Notes under the pieces: model-generated
Seen by the model: only the letters and a program-made list of their open reading frames with translations
Database searches by the model: none
What the model was told of the DNA's origin: nothing
Shown here: piece after piece, positions 17,603 to 26,377 of the stretch
Numbering within the stretch: position 1 is the stretch's first letter
How the letters are laid out: each line of letters opens with the position of its first letter
Program-made: the position numbers and the translations under genes
Assembly: GCA_031415695.1 (NCBI GenBank)
Contig: JANOSH010000032.1
Span: 50,475-114,474 of the forward strand
Length of the DNA stretch: 64,000 bases
Direction of reading: 5' to 3'
Source: JANOSH01 sp031415695
GTDB lineage: Bacteria; Actinomycetota; Acidimicrobiia; Acidimicrobiales; Ilumatobacteraceae

Positions 17603-18634
17603 CTAGAACAGTCTGGGGCCGGTGGATCGGTCGGGGGCGACCATCCCGAGGTGTTCGAACGCTGCTCCCATGGCCACGCGACCCCTTGGAGTACGGGCTA
17701 TGAAGCCTTGCTGGATAAGGAACGGTTCGTACACGTCTTCGACTGTCTCGGTTTGCTCGCCAACGCTAATGGCAAGCGTTGACAACCCAACCGGACCACC
17801 ACCGAATTGGCGGCACATGGCGGACAGAATGGAGCGATCGACCTTGTCGAGGCCGCGATCGTCGACTCCGAACAGCACAAGGCCATCGCGCGCCGTCTTG
17901 ATGTCGATCTCGCCCGATGCTCGAACCTCGGCGTAGTCGCGCACGCGACGCAAAAGACGGTTGGCAATTCGAGGGGTTCCGCGACTGCGCCGAGCAATTT
18001 CCCGGGCCGAAGGCTGATCGATGACAATATTGAATATTCCGGCGGCTCGGGTGACGATAGCTTCGAGTTCGTCGGTGTCGTAGAAGTCGAGGCGAGCGAC
18101 AAGACCGAACCGGTCGCGAAGTGGACCCGTGATCAGACCGGTTCGAGTAGTTGCCCCGACCAGGGTGAACGGTGGCAGGGTCAGCCGAATGGAACTTGCG
18201 GCCGGGCCCTTGCCGACCACGATGTCGATCTGGAAGTCCTCCATGGCCGGGTACAAGATTTCTTCGACGGAGCGAGAGAGCCGGTGAATTTCGTCGATGA
18301 ACAAGACATCGCCCGCATCGAGCTTGGTGAGAATGGCCGCGAGGTCTCCGGCTCGCTCGAGCGCCGGCCCGGACGTCACAAGCAGATGGGCTGACATTTC
18401 GGCGGCGATAATGCCTGCCATCGAGGTTTTGCCGAGGCCGGGAGGACCGGCTAGAAGGACGTGATCGGCGGGTTGACCGCGACGCCGGGCAGCCTCGAGC
18501 ACAACGCCGAGATGATCTTTCAGTTCCCGTTGACCAATGAACTCGTCGAGATGTCGTGGGCGAAGGGACGCTTCCTGCGAGACGTCGTCACCTTCGTCGG
18601 GCAACCCGACAGGTTGAAGAAGTTCGTCACGCAC
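17603..18634 (-). CDS. ruvB: Holliday junction branch migration DNA helicase RuvB
   Basis: A 343-aa AAA+ motor that drives branch migration with RuvA. It contains EASLRPRHLDEFIGQ, Walker A GPPGLGKTS (Lys69), Walker B DVLFIDEIHRLSRSVEE and sensor GATTRTGLITGPLRDRFG. The C-terminal winged helix carries the family sequence LSTLAISVGEQTETVEDVYE. The frame is open to 18820, but the conserved N-terminus begins at a GTG at 18634 (MRDELLQPVG), which overlaps the ruvA stop by 8 nt. The upstream extension only shadows ruvA. Confidence 0.96.
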   Translation of the reverse strand: MRDELLQPVGLPDEGDDVSQEASLRPRHLDEFIGQRELKDHLGVVLEAARRRGQPADHVLLAGPPGLGKTSMAGIIAAEMSAHLLVTSGPALERAGDLAAILTKLDAGDVLFIDEIHRLSRSVEEILYPAMEDFQIDIVVGKGPAASSIRLTLPPFTLVGATTRTGLITGPLRDRFGLVARLDFYDTDELEAIVTRAAGIFNIVIDQPSAREIARRSRGTPRIANRLLRRVRDYAEVRASGEIDIKTARDGLVLFGVDDRGLDKVDRSILSAMCRQFGGGPVGLSTLAISVGEQTETVEDVYEPFLIQQGFIARTPRGRVAMGAAFEHLGMVAPDRSTGPRLF

Positions 18635-19217
18635 GATTCTTACCCAGCAGCCGTAAGGCTTCACGAAGACCCGTAGCCGCATCGACGGCAGGTGCCAAGT
18701 CGCGAAGTGTGTCGCGGATCTCGTCGGTGCTGTAGCCGAGCGAGACGAGCGCCTCGCGCAAATCACCCGTGACCGAACTGTGCCCGTTCGCACCAGAGTT
18801 GTTGGCGTCGATAGTGACATCGAGCTTGCTACGTAGCTCGATCATGAGCCGTTGGGCCGTTTTCTTGCCAACGCCGGGCACCAGGCACAAGCTCGCCTCG
18901 TCATTAGTACTAACAGCGACCCGCAATGCATCGGGTGTGTGCACGCCGAGTATGGCGAGGGCGAGCGCCGGGCCTACCCCGTGTGCGCTGATGAGCGACT
19001 CGAAACAGCCTTGCTCGTCGGCGGTCAAGAAGCCGTACAACAGCTCGGCGTCTTCTCGGATGTGATGGTGGGTGAATAAGAACACCTCGCCCTTGGACGG
19101 GACTGCGGCAAGTGTGCGCGGGGTGACGATGACCCGATAGCCGAGACCACCGACCTCGACCAACACGTCACCCGAGGGTCGACGGGCAAGAACGTCGCCC
19201 CGAACGGAACCAATCAT
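18627..19217 (-). CDS. ruvA: Holliday junction branch migration complex subunit RuvA
   Basis: A 196-aa RuvA subunit. Domain I is an OB-fold (MIGSVRGDVLARRPSGDVLV). The helix-hairpin-helix region is recognisable in ISAHGVGPALALAILG and LVPGVGKKTAQRLMIELR. A flexible linker joins a C-terminal domain III that contacts RuvB (DLREALVSLGYSTDEI). The ATG at 19217 forms ATGA with the ruvC stop; the longer open frame is only a shadow of ruvC. Confidence 0.96.
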   Translation of the reverse strand: MIGSVRGDVLARRPSGDVLVEVGGLGYRVIVTPRTLAAVPSKGEVFLFTHHHIREDAELLYGFLTADEQGCFESLISAHGVGPALALAILGVHTPDALRVAVSTNDEASLCLVPGVGKKTAQRLMIELRSKLDVTIDANNSGANGHSSVTGDLREALVSLGYSTDEIRDTLRDLAPAVDAATGLREALRLLGKNRA

Positions 19218-19771
19218 GCCAACCGCGCCAAGGCTTGAGCGACACGAGCACGTGACGGCGCATGCGCAAGGTGACACAGGGCGATGGCGGCGGCATCGGC
19301 GGCATCGGCAGGGTGGGGCGCTTGAGCGAGACCGAGTCGTGCCTGCACCATTTGGGCCACCTGACGTTTGTCGGCCCCGCCCCACCCGGCAACGGCCGAT
19401 TTGACCTCGTTTGGGGTGTATTCCGCTACAACGCAGCCTCGAATGGCCGCTTCGGCGAGCGCCAGCCCGCTTGCTTGCCCTACCCCCATTGCCGTTCGAA
19501 CGTTTACCTGGAAAAACACCTTCTCGACGGCAACCACACCGGGCTCGAGTTCGTCCATGAGTTTGGTCAGCTCAAGTCGTAGCTCGCCAAGACGTTGGGG
19601 AAGTGGATTGGTGGGCGGGGTGGTGATCACACCGATGGCAATGAGTTTGAGCGCCCGACCCGAGCCCTGCTCGATGCAGGCGTAACCGCAACGAGATAGC
19701 CCCGGATCGATACCGAGGATGCGATAGGGCGGGCCAGCAGCGAACACAGGTTCGATCCTAGTCGATCGCAC
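19214..19771 (-). CDS. ruvC: Crossover junction endodeoxyribonuclease RuvC
   Basis: A 185-aa Holliday-junction resolvase with an RNase H-like fold. The acidic catalytic residues are seen in ILGIDPGLSRCGYA, VVAVEKVFFQVN and HPADAADAAAIALCH. The start is a GTG at 19771 that directly abuts the stop of the upstream glycosidase gene (TGAGTG), so the ruv genes may be read through from the polysaccharide cassette. An internal start nearer ILGIDPG would shorten it by about 16 residues. Confidence 0.94.
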   Translation of the reverse strand: MRSTRIEPVFAAGPPYRILGIDPGLSRCGYACIEQGSGRALKLIAIGVITTPPTNPLPQRLGELRLELTKLMDELEPGVVAVEKVFFQVNVRTAMGVGQASGLALAEAAIRGCVVAEYTPNEVKSAVAGWGGADKRQVAQMVQARLGLAQAPHPADAADAAAIALCHLAHAPSRARVAQALARLA

Positions 19772-21259
19772 TCAACCGGTGTTGGAATGGCCGATGCCGC
19801 GTTGTATTGCTGACCACAGCGGCGTACCAGACGTGGCGTCCTGCTGACCGGTCCACCAGAACCCGCCACCCCTGAGCCACGGTTGGCTTCGAGCAGCCGC
19901 GTGGAACCACGCGGCGATGGCCACCGCGGCTTCGGACGGCTTGGGTTGCCCAAACCACCAGTCGGCATAGCGGCGGTCAGTGAGCACCCCGACTTCGGTG
20001 ATCGATATAGGCGTGCCAGGAAACCGGTCGTGAAGGGCCCACAACACCCGATCAGTGCTGATACCCATCGGGTTCGATTCGACCCAGACAGACAGACCAA
20101 CGTCGTCGAACAGCGGCCGGGTGTCGTGGGGTAGCTCATCGTCGATCCAGTTGAACAATGAACTACGCGCCGTGTCTTCGCCGAGTTCCCAATACAACGT
20201 AAGGAGCGTTCGAGCGCGAGTGCGTGCTTTCACCTGTTGCGCCGCGTACCGAATCTTGCCAACGACATCGGTGCCAGCCCACGATCCGTTGACTTCGTTG
20301 CCGACTTCCCATGCGTCGATATCGGGATACAGCGTGAGGAGTTCGTCGACCCGCGCCCGCCACGAACCGAGGGACAGCTGAGCCATCTGCGACGAATCGG
20401 AAATCTGCCCCATCACTCGAACACCGTTGCGGTGGGCGTCGTCCACGAATCTACGGAACATCGCTGGGTCATCTTCGACGTGCATGACGAGGCGAACCCA
20501 TGTCTTGCCGGGCGCGAGATCCTTGATCGATTGCAGGCTCGGCGCATGTTCTGCTTTGTCGAACGTCAGGCCCCACCAGCGTGTTTGAGATGCATCAGGG
20601 TCCGAGGCATCAAAAAGCGCACCAAGCGCCAGCACACTGCGGTCGTAGAGCGTATCGCCGACCGCGGCTCGTTCCTGTAGATCCGTCATTCCGGCAAGCC
20701 TGCGATTCAAGTCTCGGAGTTGCTCGAGGAGGGCTAGCACGTTCGGTGGAGCGTGTAACCATGGCCGCCGCGAAACGGCCATGAATACCTCGTTGGCTGC
20801 CTGCTGGCCAATGGCAACATTGAGGACGCGATCGATGTGGTCGGTGAGGTCGATGATCACCGTGCCGTAGCCCGAGGACGCCGGCCAGGCAAGAGCGAGA
20901 GATGCAGCTGGCAGCCGAGGGGCCGTGACGCGCGCGAAGCCCTGAGAACACTCGACCACGCCAAGGCGAATGGCACGTAGCGTCGCGGATTCGACCAACG
21001 CGTCGTTCGTCGAATCGTTGTGTCGACCGTTGCCCGAGAGAGCAACAAGTTCGGCGCACAACACAAGGTCTCCAGAGCGCGTGAACGCCACGAACTCGTA
21101 GGAATCGGACGCCCCGCTTACAGCCGCAGGGTCGCTTGTCGGTTCAGTCACGACGTGCCCCGTCGGCACTGCGGCAACAGCGGCGAGGACGCCCGCCACA
21201 ACGAGGCACAACACCGCGAACCCAAGTCTAGATGTCGGGTGCGGTTCACCGGCCGACAC
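19772..21259 (-). CDS. Membrane-anchored glycoside hydrolase-like protein (clan GH-A-type motifs)
   Basis: A 495-aa exported protein. It has an uncleaved-looking signal anchor (LGFAVLCLVVAGVLAAVAAV), a poorly conserved region to about residue 220, then a TIM-barrel-like domain. Two segments fit the catalytic glutamates of retaining clan GH-A enzymes: AWEVGNEVNGSW (acid/base Glu322) and PISITEVGVLTD (nucleophile Glu422). The exact GH family is not clear. The GTG start at 21259 has a GGAGAG site 7 nt upstream and overlaps the GT2 gene by 14 nt; a longer frame to 21343 lacks the immediate signal sequence. Likely trims or releases the polymer made by the neighbouring synthase. Confidence 0.75.
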   Translation of the reverse strand: MSAGEPHPTSRLGFAVLCLVVAGVLAAVAAVPTGHVVTEPTSDPAAVSGASDSYEFVAFTRSGDLVLCAELVALSGNGRHNDSTNDALVESATLRAIRLGVVECSQGFARVTAPRLPAASLALAWPASSGYGTVIIDLTDHIDRVLNVAIGQQAANEVFMAVSRRPWLHAPPNVLALLEQLRDLNRRLAGMTDLQERAAVGDTLYDRSVLALGALFDASDPDASQTRWWGLTFDKAEHAPSLQSIKDLAPGKTWVRLVMHVEDDPAMFRRFVDDAHRNGVRVMGQISDSSQMAQLSLGSWRARVDELLTLYPDIDAWEVGNEVNGSWAGTDVVGKIRYAAQQVKARTRARTLLTLYWELGEDTARSSLFNWIDDELPHDTRPLFDDVGLSVWVESNPMGISTDRVLWALHDRFPGTPISITEVGVLTDRRYADWWFGQPKPSEAAVAIAAWFHAAARSQPWLRGGGFWWTGQQDATSGTPLWSAIQRGIGHSNTG

Positions 21260-22541
21260 GTACCGGCTCTCCGACCACGGGGGTCGTGTCGGGCAGCCGC
21301 GCCGTTTTTGCCCAGTCGTTGCGTTGAACCGCGGCGCGCCCAATGGCCCGCAATCCCGAGATCAGCCACAGATATTGGTAGCCGACCAACGCATGTGCAT
21401 CGACCACTGCTCTCCATAACCGCCTCGGAGACGTATGTAGCCAATAGACGTAGCCGTAAATCCAACTCGGTCCGAATGTCAAGGCGTACAACGCAGCGAG
21501 GCGACGAAGCGTGCCAACACCAACGTCATATGTTCCGTTGAAGAGCCCTACCACGGTGGAGCCAAGTGCCACGATCGACACGCCAATGCCGAACAAGCTC
21601 ATGCACACGACTGCTATCGGTAAGGCAAGGATAAAGATCAGTTCGGTGACCGCCGCAAGGGGTAAGTCGGAATTGATCAACATCGGTATGCGTTCAAGGG
21701 CCTGTAAGTGGCCTTGGAACCAGCGGGTGCGTTGACGTAGTAGACGTCGAGCATCGGTGATGGCTTGTTGGCGAACCGCAACTGATCCACAAAACGCCGT
21801 CCGCCAACCGAGGGCGACGAGTCGCAAACCAAGGTCGAGGTCCTCGGTCAGACTCTCGGTCCACGGATCGGCACCCAAGGTATTGAGCGCCGACAGACGG
21901 GTGAATTGTCCGTTACCTCCGAGACCAGCAATGGCCCGCGGGGTGCGAGAACGCTGGAACACCTGGGCGTAGGCGACGAATTCGAGGTCTTGCAATCGTG
22001 CAAGAAGGTTATCGGCGGCGTTGATCATGCGTACCGCGATCTGCACACCGGCAACTTCTTGCTCGTTGAACAGTGGTGCGACCGCAAGAAGTGTTGCCGG
22101 GTCGAGTCGCCCATCGGCATCGACAATGCAGACAACGACATCGCTCGACGACCATCCGGCAATAGCAGGGCTCGTGCGCAGCCATCGCACCGCTGCGTTG
22201 AGCGCCTTGCCTTTTCCCTGGCGAGCTTCTGGGAGCGTGCGACTGAACAGGTGAACGTCGGGATGGTTGAACGCCGTGACAATCGCCGCGGTTTCGTCAG
22301 TGGAACCGTCGTCGACCACGACCACCTTCGAGGCCGGGCCTTCCATGTTGGTGAGGCGTTCGAGCGTTGCGCCGATCACCTTGGCCTCGTCGAGGCAGGG
22401 AACGACAAAAACGTACAACTGCTCGTAGTTTCGTCGGCTCGAAACCTTTGGGCGGCGCAACGCGCCGAGCAACGACACGAGGGCGTAGTAGAGGGATAAC
22501 GCGATCACAATGGTGGGTGCGGCTATCACGATGCGTGTCAC
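21246..22541 (-). CDS. Processive family 2 glycosyltransferase (polysaccharide synthase-like)
   Basis: A 431-aa membrane glycosyltransferase of the cellulose/hyaluronan/PgaC type. An N-terminal membrane helix is followed by the GT-A domain with VVVVDDGSTDET (Asp77-Asp78), VCIVDADGRLDP (DAD 141-143), LTEDLDLGLR (TED) and the processivity motif QRTRW at 270-274. Several membrane helices follow, from residue 295. This motif set predicts polymerisation of a beta-linked chain from a UDP-sugar with coupled export. It overlaps the upstream DUF2334 gene by ATGA and the downstream glycosidase by 14 nt. The donor could be UDP-ManNAc or UDP-GlcNAc, given the 2-epimerase in the operon. Confidence 0.88.
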   Translation of the reverse strand: MTRIVIAAPTIVIALSLYYALVSLLGALRRPKVSSRRNYEQLYVFVVPCLDEAKVIGATLERLTNMEGPASKVVVVDDGSTDETAAIVTAFNHPDVHLFSRTLPEARQGKGKALNAAVRWLRTSPAIAGWSSSDVVVCIVDADGRLDPATLLAVAPLFNEQEVAGVQIAVRMINAADNLLARLQDLEFVAYAQVFQRSRTPRAIAGLGGNGQFTRLSALNTLGADPWTESLTEDLDLGLRLVALGWRTAFCGSVAVRQQAITDARRLLRQRTRWFQGHLQALERIPMLINSDLPLAAVTELIFILALPIAVVCMSLFGIGVSIVALGSTVVGLFNGTYDVGVGTLRRLAALYALTFGPSWIYGYVYWLHTSPRRLWRAVVDAHALVGYQYLWLISGLRAIGRAAVQRNDWAKTARLPDTTPVVGEPVRVGR

Positions 22542-24217
22542 TTGGTGGGACCTCGCGGTTTGCTGGTGAGTGGTTTGCTGGTGAGTCGTTCGTTCAGTAA
22601 TGCGTCGGGCGTCGTGAACACGTAGCCCATGAGCTTCATTTCGTCGACGACTTTGGCCAGATGGCCGATACCAGCACCGGGGTGATCGACCAGGGTCGGA
22701 TGCCAGAAGAATGACGCAACGCCGTCACGTACGACCAGCAATCTGCGGGCCGCGGCCACGATTGATTCGGGTCCACGGGCAATGGAACCGTCGGCACCAA
22801 TGGTCTCCCAACCGAGGTTCTCTGGAATCACGACCGAGCCGTATACATCATTAACCACGTAGGGAAATGCTTGATTCACCGGCCGGGTGAAGTCGGTCTC
22901 ACCCGTTGGCGTCGAGGCGAAAATGAGTGGCCGGTCATAGCGAGCTGCGAACATTTGGGCGATGGCGGCATAGACATTTGGAGACGCAGCATGGTGAGCC
23001 GGCGTGACCATCTGGGGCACAGGCAAGCCGGCTGCTTTGACCTCGGCCCGCGCCCGCTCAAAGCGATTGGTCGCCCACGATGTCGAATCCTCCGCCACCG
23101 GACCAAGGAGCTGTAATGAGCCGTCGGCACCTCGCACCGCTCGATAGAACTCGAAGTCGGCACCCGACGCTCCATTGTCGGGGTTAGCAGTGGCTCCGTA
23201 CTGATGGGTTAGGCCGTGGAGTACGAGAGTGGCCCCCTGCTTGATCGCATCGTTGAGGACGGTCGTGAGGGCGGGCCGATCGGCAAGACGCACCTCGGTG
23301 GGTATTCCCCCGTGCTGTGCTCCGAGAGGGTCGCTGTGCACCGGGATGAGTTCAATCGCGAACGGCACATTGCTCGCCACCAATAGGTTCGTAATGGCCG
23401 AAAGTTGAGCCGGGCTGGTCAACGGACTGACATCCTCGATCCGAACCAGCGCTCGATGCCGAGATGTTGTGGCGGGCCGAAGTAGATCGAAAAGCAGATC
23501 AGCGAAAACGAGGCTTCGATCTGCGTCGGTCGAGAAGCCGAAGGGGGTTTCTCCCAGATAGGTGAGGTTGGCGGAACCGATGGCGTACGGGTGGGTGGAA
23601 CCGTCGACGTGTTGAACATCGGCGAGTACGCGAGCTGTGCTACCGCCCGCCACGAGGTCAATTGTCATGATGCCTGCGGTGTTCTCCGCCAGCCGAGGCA
23701 GGGTCGTGTCCCGGTAGCGAATACCAGCTACCGCGTCACGTCCGTACACCGTTGGGCGCCAGCCGTACCTCGTAGCGAACGACGGTAGCGCTGTGTCCTG
23801 CCGAGCAACGAGCTGCCAAATGTTGGCCCCGATCCAGAACAACGGGGTCTGACCAGCAAGCACGTCGTCGAGAAATGCGGGCGGGAGTGGCGCGTCGTAG
23901 ACCGAGCCGACATAAATCGCTGCCGAATACTTCGACAGATCGCCAGACGTGTACTCGGCTGCGGCTTTGCGTTCCCACGTTCCGAAATGCGCAACGAGTT
24001 GGCCGGCTTGCAATGCATCGAGTTCGGCGACGCTTGCCGCGTTGCCCGTTGAGTCGTGCAGAACAAGCACGGCAGGTCGCGTCCTGGTCGATACCTCCGT
24101 CACCTCCAATGGCCGTGGCGGCGTTGGCACTGACGTAGAACTGCAGCTCGCTACAGGCGCGACTACCAATGCGACGAAAGTGAGAACGCGCAGGCGGCCT
24201 AGGGCTCTACTGACCAC
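22538..24217 (-). CDS. DUF2334 (polysaccharide deacetylase-like) lipoprotein
   Basis: A predicted lipoprotein of 559 aa: a short basic N-terminus, hydrophobic core and lipobox VASC with Cys25. The C-terminal half is a DUF2334 domain, a relative of NodB/CE4 deacetylases, with VRIEDVSPL (Glu261-Asp262) and HGLTH (His334, His338) as candidate metal or catalytic residues. The N-terminal half (AIYVGSVYDAPLPPAFLDD and on) also aligns with its neighbour. The GTG start at 24217 is chosen because it begins the lipoprotein signal directly; a longer frame to 24289 adds 24 basic residues. Overlaps the upstream paralog. Expected to modify the polymer outside the membrane. Confidence 0.8.
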   Translation of the reverse strand: MVSRALGRLRVLTFVALVVAPVASCSSTSVPTPPRPLEVTEVSTRTRPAVLVLHDSTGNAASVAELDALQAGQLVAHFGTWERKAAAEYTSGDLSKYSAAIYVGSVYDAPLPPAFLDDVLAGQTPLFWIGANIWQLVARQDTALPSFATRYGWRPTVYGRDAVAGIRYRDTTLPRLAENTAGIMTIDLVAGGSTARVLADVQHVDGSTHPYAIGSANLTYLGETPFGFSTDADRSLVFADLLFDLLRPATTSRHRALVRIEDVSPLTSPAQLSAITNLLVASNVPFAIELIPVHSDPLGAQHGGIPTEVRLADRPALTTVLNDAIKQGATLVLHGLTHQYGATANPDNGASGADFEFYRAVRGADGSLQLLGPVAEDSTSWATNRFERARAEVKAAGLPVPQMVTPAHHAASPNVYAAIAQMFAARYDRPLIFASTPTGETDFTRPVNQAFPYVVNDVYGSVVIPENLGWETIGADGSIARGPESIVAAARRLLVVRDGVASFFWHPTLVDHPGAGIGHLAKVVDEMKLMGYVFTTPDALLNERLTSKPLTSKPRGPTK

Positions 24218-26102
24218 GTGTCCGCGCCGGATTTTTCGCCGAGCGTTCGGCCTGGGGGGCGTCGACCTTGATGAGCCGGGTAATGACACCTCGGTCGGCT
24301 CGCCGGTTCAAGGCGTCACCAAGCTCGACTGCTCGAGCTGGCTTGCGTGCGGCATATTTTCTGGCCTTCACCGATGAACCGTCGCCCTGCTTGTTCGGAT
24401 CGACCCGGGGGTTGTCGTCGTCTGCCCGGGGTCGCTTGACCGGCAGCACGTTTCGCGCAGTGGGCCCGATAGCACCCAACACCGCGGCACCAGTAGTACT
24501 CGTTGGAGTACTGGCAAGCACGGCGGCAGGAGACACAAACGTGTATCCGAGTGCCTTCATGCCAGTGACTATTTCGCCCAGGTGAGCAACCCCGGCGCGA
24601 GGGTCCGACGCCAGATAGTGATGCCAAAAGAATCCGGCAACGTTGTCACGGACGACAAGGGCGGTCTTGGCGTTGCGAATGATATCGGCGGGCAAACGAG
24701 GAGGATTGTTGTTAAACGCATCGAGCTCCTCATTTCCAAGGTTCTCCGGCACAATCCGACCGCCGTAAACGTCAGTCACTGGGAACGGGAAGAACTGACC
24801 CACCTCGCGGCTGTAGTTGATTGCCGTGTTCGACAACAGCCCCGGGAAGTACAAACGGCGCTCGAAGGATCCCGTGAACTTGGTGGTGATTGCCTTGTAG
24901 GTCTGAACTGAGCCGGCATAGTGCGGAACCGTGTGAAACTTGGGTGCCAACCCGGCGAGCGCCAATTCATTGAGCCCTGCCTGCAGGCGATTGTTGTTCC
25001 ACAGAGCGCCGGTATTGCTGGGGCCGGTGAGCCGAACAAAATTCTGGTCATCGACGTAGGCCTTGTAGAACTCGAAATCGTCACCGGTCACCTGATTGTA
25101 TGGGTTGATCACGCCGCTGAGCTGGTGCGTATTTCCGTGCATGACCAGCGTCGCACCCTTTGTTTGGGCGTACTTGAGGGCCGCAACCATGGCGGGGTCT
25201 CGGGAGACTCGGCGCGTGAGGCTCACTCCGTCGTTGTACACACCGGCTGGATCTCGGTATGTGGGGATGATCTGTAGGGCGAACGGCACGTTCACCGATT
25301 TGAGGTAGTCGGCAATGGCTCGGATGTCGGCGGGCTCAGAAGCCGAACTGACATCCTCGATTCGCAGAACGGCCTGGTGTCGTTCCGGTGTCGTCGGGGC
25401 AAGGGCGTCGAACATCAAGTCAGCAAAGATCAGGTAGCGGTCGGATTCGTTGACGTAGGCGAACGGCATCTCACCTATGAAGGTAAGATTTCTCGACCGA
25501 GTAGCCCACGGAATCGACTCGCCCGCTGCTGTGCTCGCGGTTGCTAGGACCCTGGCAATTGCCGGATTCGACACCTCGACGCCCATGATGCCGGCCTCGT
25601 TTTGGCCATCGCGAGTTGTGACTCGCCCCTTGTACGTAACTGTCGTGAACGCTCGCGTGTCGAACTCTGTCCAGTCCCAGCCATCCGTTTGGACGAAGTA
25701 GGTACCGGTTGTCGTTGCTTGCCGAGCAGGCAGTTGCCAGATGTTGCTCCCGAGCCACATCACCGTGCTCTTTTGAGCAATGACGTCGTCAAGAAACGCT
25801 GTTGGCAGCGGTTCGTCGTAGGTTGACCCGAGGTAGATGACCGCCTGGTAGTTGCTCATTTCATTGGCGACATACGACGTCACCTTTTTTGCCTTGCGGC
25901 TACCAAATCGTGATGCCAGGTTGATTGCTTCTATGGCGTACATCTCGCCAAGAAACCCGTAAGCTCCAGTTGAGTCGTACAGCACAAGCGTGCCGCTTGG
26001 GGCAGCGCTGGCCGCTCTGGCACTCTGGACCCCGAGGCCACCGAGCACCACCGCCATGCCAACAATGATCCGAACGAGGACCGTTGTTCGAAAAGTTTTC
26101 AT
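24207..26102 (-). CDS. Secreted DUF2334 (polysaccharide deacetylase-like) protein, tandem paralog
   Basis: A 631-aa exported protein with a signal peptide ending near VQSARAASA. It aligns along most of its length with the next gene, for example VIYLGSTYDEPLPTAFLDD and HQAVLRIEDVSSASEPADI, so the pair arose by duplication. The DUF2334 core keeps RIEDV and an HGNTH motif. The extra C-terminal ~90 residues are disordered and rich in Arg, Lys, Asp and Pro. The ATG at 26102 makes ATGA with the small membrane gene upstream. The role inferred from the family and context is de-N-acetylation or other trimming of the nascent polysaccharide; this is not demonstrated. Confidence 0.82.
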   Translation of the reverse strand: MKTFRTTVLVRIIVGMAVVLGGLGVQSARAASAAPSGTLVLYDSTGAYGFLGEMYAIEAINLASRFGSRKAKKVTSYVANEMSNYQAVIYLGSTYDEPLPTAFLDDVIAQKSTVMWLGSNIWQLPARQATTTGTYFVQTDGWDWTEFDTRAFTTVTYKGRVTTRDGQNEAGIMGVEVSNPAIARVLATASTAAGESIPWATRSRNLTFIGEMPFAYVNESDRYLIFADLMFDALAPTTPERHQAVLRIEDVSSASEPADIRAIADYLKSVNVPFALQIIPTYRDPAGVYNDGVSLTRRVSRDPAMVAALKYAQTKGATLVMHGNTHQLSGVINPYNQVTGDDFEFYKAYVDDQNFVRLTGPSNTGALWNNNRLQAGLNELALAGLAPKFHTVPHYAGSVQTYKAITTKFTGSFERRLYFPGLLSNTAINYSREVGQFFPFPVTDVYGGRIVPENLGNEELDAFNNNPPRLPADIIRNAKTALVVRDNVAGFFWHHYLASDPRAGVAHLGEIVTGMKALGYTFVSPAAVLASTPTSTTGAAVLGAIGPTARNVLPVKRPRADDDNPRVDPNKQGDGSSVKARKYAARKPARAVELGDALNRRADRGVITRLIKVDAPQAERSAKNPARTRGQ

Positions 26103-26344
26103 GAGACCTGACCTCTTTTAGTGAGTGCTGGAATAGGGACTTGTGGCGAGATTCGGCGGGCACGAACAACCGCTGCCCATGCAACGAGTGCGACGAGCAC
26201 GAGCACCCAGATCGCCATAATCGCCGCCAGCGAGAGCAGGATTGCGCCGATGAGGCGGCCGAACATACCGACGCCTATTCCGCCCGTTGTTAAAGAAGCC
26301 ACTACTAATCCGCCAGCGAGAGGAAGGTGAGATGAGTGGTACAA
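26099..26344 (-). CDS. Small hydrophobic membrane protein in polysaccharide operon
   Basis: An 81-aa protein, almost entirely hydrophobic from residue 8 to 62, with one or two membrane helices (LPLAGGLVVASLTTGGIGVG and LIGAILLSLAAIMAIWVLVL) and a basic tail. The start is a TTG at 26344 with a GGAG site 5 nt upstream; an internal ATG at 26266 would leave 55 aa and one helix. It is coupled by ATGA to the DUF2334 gene. I do not recognise the family. By position it could be an accessory subunit of the GT2 synthase, as small membrane proteins are in the pga-type loci. Confidence 0.65.
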   Translation of the reverse strand: MYHSSHLPLAGGLVVASLTTGGIGVGMFGRLIGAILLSLAAIMAIWVLVLVALVAWAAVVRARRISPQVPIPALTKRGQVS

Positions 26345-26377
26345 GGTGGCTCCGAGAATGAACGTGGTGAGTTGTGG

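Noticed and set aside
18635..18820. 62-codon extension of ruvB
   Set aside because: Covers ruvA out of frame; conserved RuvB N-terminus starts at the GTG at 18634.
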